Part shown: positions 4,228 to 7,052 of the stretch, in pieces
Layout of the letters: the number at the start of each line of letters is the position of its first letter
How positions within the stretch are numbered: the stretch's first letter is position 1
Assembly (NCBI GenBank): GCA_014384665.1
Contig: JACNFI010000033.1
Coordinates: 1 to 7,052, forward strand
DNA: 7,052 bases
Direction: 5' to 3'
Origin: Candidatus Cloacimonadota bacterium
GTDB lineage: Bacteria > Cloacimonadota > Cloacimonadia > JGIOTU-2
Notes under the pieces: generated by a model
Told to the model about the DNA's origin: nothing
Seen by the model: only the letters and a program-made list of their open reading frames with translations
The model's database searches: none
Program-made: the position numbers and the translations under genes

Positions 4228-6631
4228 GATTGAAAACATTAAAATAAAAGGGCTGAGGGGTATTAATAAAGAGATTGTTTTCCCTTTGAAAAAAAAATCA
4301 ATTTTATTATATGGTGAAAACGGCTCTGGTAAAAGCAGTGTAACCGATGCTCTGGAGTGGTTTTATTATGACAAAATTGGACATTTGTCAAGTGAAGAGA
4401 TCGGCAGAAAAGGATTAGAAGGTTTAAGAAACATTCACATTTCAGACTCAGAAGATGGATTTATCTCAATAGAATATTCTGATTCTAAACTGAATTCTTC
4501 TAAAATAATTTCTCAAAAAGATTCTAAATTTACAACAAGCCAGACTAATAACTCTAATGAATTTTTATCCTTCTTAGATGAATCTAAAAAAGAACAAATT
4601 ATTTTAAGATATAGGGATTTGGTAAGCTTTATATTAGCAACTAAAAGCGAAAAGCTAACTGCACTATCAGAAATCATAGGCTTTTCTGAAGTAATTAAAA
4701 TAAGAGATGCTTTACGGAAGTCATTATCAACATTAAAAAGAGAAATAAAAAACTCTAATTTTGATTCACAAATTAGCTATCAACAAAAGCAATTAATAAC
4801 GCAGTTAGGGCAAAATGTTGTATCCGATGTGCAATATATTGATACCGTAAACAATTTACTCGCACCAATTAAGATTGGTAGAAAAGCTACAAATTTGAAT
4901 GATCTGGACGGTATTCTTGAATTATTAAGAAATCCTGAAGATACGCAGGTTGTGGAACAACAACTGTTTTTAGAAAAAGTTAAAAGTTCCGCAAACCAGC
5001 TATTGCCTGATATAGAGAACATTGAAATTCATTATAAAAATTATTATACACAATACCAGAATATCATATCAGATATTGAAAAGCTTAATAAAATCAAACT
5101 GGAATCTCTTCTTTCTGAAGGCGTAAAAATATTAAAGGAAGAAATTATTAAAGATGAAGTTTGTCCATTATGTTTGCAACCAAAGAATAAGATAGAATTA
5201 TTAAAGGAATTGCAGGGTCGTCTTGAAGAATTACAAAAATATAAAGAGGAGAAAACAAATCTTGATGATGTAAAATCTGATCTTCAATCCGAAATAGCAA
5301 AAGCAGAAAATATTATATCAAATATCTTAACAGATTCTAAAATAGAAACAGAAGATAATACGAAAATAAAGTCTTTCCTTTCTAAAACAGCAAAAGGATT
5401 AGATATTTACAAAACGGAAACCAAAATTAATGTATTAACAGGTAATGAAATCAAAAAAACGAATGAATTACTGATTGATAAAAATGTCTTACAGGAAGTT
5501 GAAACCTTTTCAGTGGACAAAATAAGCAAATTGAAAGAAGGCAGAAAAGGCGATGAAAAGTTTGATATACATAGCAAAATAGCGTTATCAAAAAATGCTT
5601 ATCTGGATATAAAAAGATTAATAAAAGCAAAAGAATTGCTTGAAAAGCAACAATATACATTAGATAAAATTAATACAGCATTTACTAAAAAGATGGAAGA
5701 AGGTTTTACTGCTTTCCTAAACCACCTATCCAAAGATATTAACGACTTTTATGTTTTTATGAATCCCGGTGAACATATTGAAGACATTAATCTTGTTCCT
5801 GTTCAAAAGAATGATGAATTTTTAGGTATAACAATTCAATTTAAATTTTTCGAAAATGAAGAAACACCTCCAAGCAAATATTTAAGTGAATCACATATGA
5901 ATTGTTTAGGTTTAGCTTTCTTTTTGACATCTGTAAGAGCGTTAAATCAGAATAATAATTTCTTTATCTTAGATGATGTTATTTCAAGTTATGATACTAA
6001 CCATAGGCTTCGTTTTGCTCAAATATTACTTGAAAAATTTGCAGACTTTCAAATTATTTTGTTAACTCATGATAAAGATTGGTTTGACTATGTATCTAAA
6101 GTAGTAAAGGGGAAATGGCTTATTAATACATTTAAATGGGAAGATAAGTCAGGTCCATCGATTGATGTACCATTACCTTCTCTTAAGATACAAATCGAAA
6201 ATCAAATCTCAAAAAATGATATAAAAGGATTAGGCAACAACATCAGAATATATTTGGAAGGTCTACTTAAGAATATTGCATTTAATCTTTCTGTACCTGT
6301 GCGATTTCTATTTAATGATAAAAATGAAAACAGAATGTCATATGAAATGCTTACAGCTCTTAAAAGTAAAATAAAAAAACATACTGATTGTTTATTGGAT
6401 ACTACTGTTATTGATAGAATTTTAAATTCAATTTTTATTGGTAATAAGGGATCCCACGATAGTTCATTTGAATCATCTATTGGTGATTGTAAGGCATTTT
6501 GGGCAGATGTTGTTGAACTTGAAAGCTTATTTTATTGTAATTCATGCAGGAAATGTATTTCAACTAGATATTATGATTCTGTAAATAAAAAAATAAGATG
6601 TTCATGTGCTAAAATTATATATGATTGGTAA
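4220..6631 (+). CDS. SMC/Rad50-like ABC ATPase with zinc hook and C-terminal cysteine cluster
   Basis: An 803-residue protein starting at 4220. It begins MIKIENIKIKGLRG, as RecF/Rad50/SMC-type ATPases do. Walker A is GENGSGKSS (32-40). A long helical, coiled-coil-prone middle (about 150-540) contains a Rad50-type zinc hook, C315-P-L-C318. The second ATPase half has the signature motif LSESHMN (555-561), Walker B FFILDD (581-586) with D585-D586, the D-loop-like SSYD just after, and the H-loop LLTHD (H617). The Asp-Asp pair, where Glu is usual, is also seen in PrrC/RloC-type ATPases, so it need not mean inactivity. The tail adds a helical region (about 676-770) with GNKGSHD at 741-747, then a probable zinc-binding cluster, C773-x2-C776, C779, C794-x-C796, ending at the C-terminus. 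It overlaps the small acidic gene by 8 nt. Expected role: DNA binding and ATP-driven sensing in a defence complex, with a neighbouring nuclease as effector. The class is firm, the specific system is not. Confidence 0.92.
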   Translation: MIKIENIKIKGLRGINKEIVFPLKKKSILLYGENGSGKSSVTDALEWFYYDKIGHLSSEEIGRKGLEGLRNIHISDSEDGFISIEYSDSKLNSSKIISQKDSKFTTSQTNNSNEFLSFLDESKKEQIILRYRDLVSFILATKSEKLTALSEIIGFSEVIKIRDALRKSLSTLKREIKNSNFDSQISYQQKQLITQLGQNVVSDVQYIDTVNNLLAPIKIGRKATNLNDLDGILELLRNPEDTQVVEQQLFLEKVKSSANQLLPDIENIEIHYKNYYTQYQNIISDIEKLNKIKLESLLSEGVKILKEEIIKDEVCPLCLQPKNKIELLKELQGRLEELQKYKEEKTNLDDVKSDLQSEIAKAENIISNILTDSKIETEDNTKIKSFLSKTAKGLDIYKTETKINVLTGNEIKKTNELLIDKNVLQEVETFSVDKISKLKEGRKGDEKFDIHSKIALSKNAYLDIKRLIKAKELLEKQQYTLDKINTAFTKKMEEGFTAFLNHLSKDINDFYVFMNPGEHIEDINLVPVQKNDEFLGITIQFKFFENEETPPSKYLSESHMNCLGLAFFLTSVRALNQNNNFFILDDVISSYDTNHRLRFAQILLEKFADFQIILLTHDKDWFDYVSKVVKGKWLINTFKWEDKSGPSIDVPLPSLKIQIENQISKNDIKGLGNNIRIYLEGLLKNIAFNLSVPVRFLFNDKNENRMSYEMLTALKSKIKKHTDCLLDTTVIDRILNSIFIGNKGSHDSSFESSIGDCKAFWADVVELESLFYCNSCRKCISTRYYDSVNKKIRCSCAKIIYDW

Positions 6632-6647
6632 ATAATAAATTATAAGA

Positions 6648-6666
6648 AGTATCGTTTAACGGTATT
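6648..6666. terminator. Imperfect hairpin 17 nt after the ATPase stop, possible terminator
   Basis: AGTATCGTT and AACGGTATT flank a central T at 6657 and can form a stem of about 8 bp with two G-U wobbles and a 3-nt loop. It is the first inverted repeat after the last gene. A T-tract follows only about 20 nt later (6686-6690), so it is not a classical intrinsic terminator; RNA-end protection or chance are alternatives. Confidence 0.3.
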
Positions 6667-6868
6667 CTAATCAATATTTAAAAAATTTTTACAAAAGATG
6701 ATTAAAAACCTGAAAAGTTACTTACAAGCATAATATAAGCTTATTCTATAATTTAAAATGGATTAAAATTAGTAGATAAATACAATACGCTTGTTTGTCA
6801 TACTGATCCTATCCATAACTTTCTTCTCTTATTACCTGAGTATTGGACTCCCGTTATTCTTCAGTCTT

Positions 6869-6895
6869 TCTCTGTGCTCTCTATGTTCTCTGCTT
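6869..6895. repeat. Three imperfect 9-bp tandem units, T/C-rich
   Basis: The units TCTCTGTGC, TCTCTATGT and TCTCTGCTT are consecutive and share TCTCT at the same phase; a fourth block (GTCTCGTCG, 6896-6904) is weaker. On the other strand this reads as an AGAGA-type repeat. Similar CTCTGTG-like intergenic repeats are, from memory, common in environmental bacterial genomes. Likely a decayed minisatellite with no assigned function. Confidence 0.45.
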
Positions 6896-7052
6896 GTCTC
6901 GTCGTAATGTAATGAAGACGGATGGTAAATTTTTTGGGTGATCGGTTTTTCAGAGTTAGATTACGCTATATCTAAGTTTTAAGAGAATATACAAACACAT
7001 AGCCAAAATAATTGACAGCAAATTGACCTCTCGGCATTTATTTCATTAAGTT

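Larger units (their letters stand above)
6632..7052. other. Non-coding flank with a composition break near 6785
   Basis: I find no convincing gene on either strand over these 421 bases. The first about 150 bases are extremely AT-rich (rows 6661-6780 about 18% GC) with short palindromes (ATAAGCTTAT at 6735-6744; an A6T5 tract at 6680-6690). From about 6785 the GC rises to about 38% and the + strand becomes T/C-rich. No tRNA, CRISPR or transposase remnant is recognised. The break may mark the end of the transferred module. Confidence 0.6.

Noticed and set aside
4220..6631. Calling the ATPase RloC or PrrC because of the DD Walker B and zinc hook.
   Set aside because: I do not see the anticodon-nuclease active-site region of those proteins in the C-terminal part; the tail has a cysteine cluster instead.
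7012..7052. TTGACA at 7012-7017 as the -35 box of a promoter for a gene beyond the window.
   Set aside because: At 16-18 nt spacing no good -10 box is present (CATTTA or similar), and the gene it would serve is outside the window.
6632..7052. A CRISPR array, tRNA or attachment site in the downstream flank.
   Set aside because: No regularly spaced repeats of suitable length, no cloverleaf, and no direct repeat of this region elsewhere in the window were found by eye.

Overview
The window is a dense, single-strand (+) gene cluster of about 6.6 kb from a low-GC bacterium that uses good Shine-Dalgarno sites (AAGGAG, GGGAGGA) and the standard genetic code (TGA is a stop). I cannot name the lineage. 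By my hand counts, sampled rows run from about 24% GC in the Shedu gene to about 36-38% in most of the methyltransferase gene. The content looks like an accessory (defence-island) locus: a DNA methyltransferase, two nuclease-fold proteins, two stand-alone WYL-like proteins and an SMC/Rad50-like ATPase.

Layout: (1) 3-1796, a 5'-truncated beta-class DNA N6-adenine methyltransferase with a long C-terminal extension. (2) 1810-2130 and 2127-2468, two small WYL-like proteins with a 4-bp ATGA overlap. (3) 2470-3480, a Shedu-like (DUF4263) PD-(D/E)XK nuclease starting 1 nt after the previous stop. (4) 3481-3577, the only gap inside the cluster. It holds a 24-codon ORF with a strong ribosome binding site, in frame with the next gene and separated from it by one TAG codon, plus a stretch resembling the 3' end of the first WYL gene. 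(5) 3578-4030, a GIY-YIG-fold nuclease. (6) 4042-4227, a 61-residue acidic helical protein. (7) 4220-6631, an SMC/Rad50-like ABC ATPase with a CPLC zinc hook and a C-terminal cysteine cluster, overlapping the small gene by 8 nt. (8) 6632-7052, non-coding: about 18% GC up to about 6785, then about 38% GC, with a small T/C-rich 9-bp repeat. This may be the right-hand edge of the module.

The spacing (1-14 nt, or overlaps) makes genes 1-4 and 5-7 look co-transcribed, very possibly as one operon. A plausible reading, by inference, is a modification-linked anti-phage system. The methyltransferase would mark self DNA, the SMC-like ATPase with its small partner would sense foreign or aberrant DNA, and the Shedu-like and/or GIY-YIG nuclease would be the effector, with the WYL-like proteins as ligand-sensing or regulatory parts. 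Alternatively, two or three independent systems are stacked. No Res helicase or other known restriction partner of the methyltransferase is visible, but the window starts inside that gene, so upstream partners cannot be excluded.
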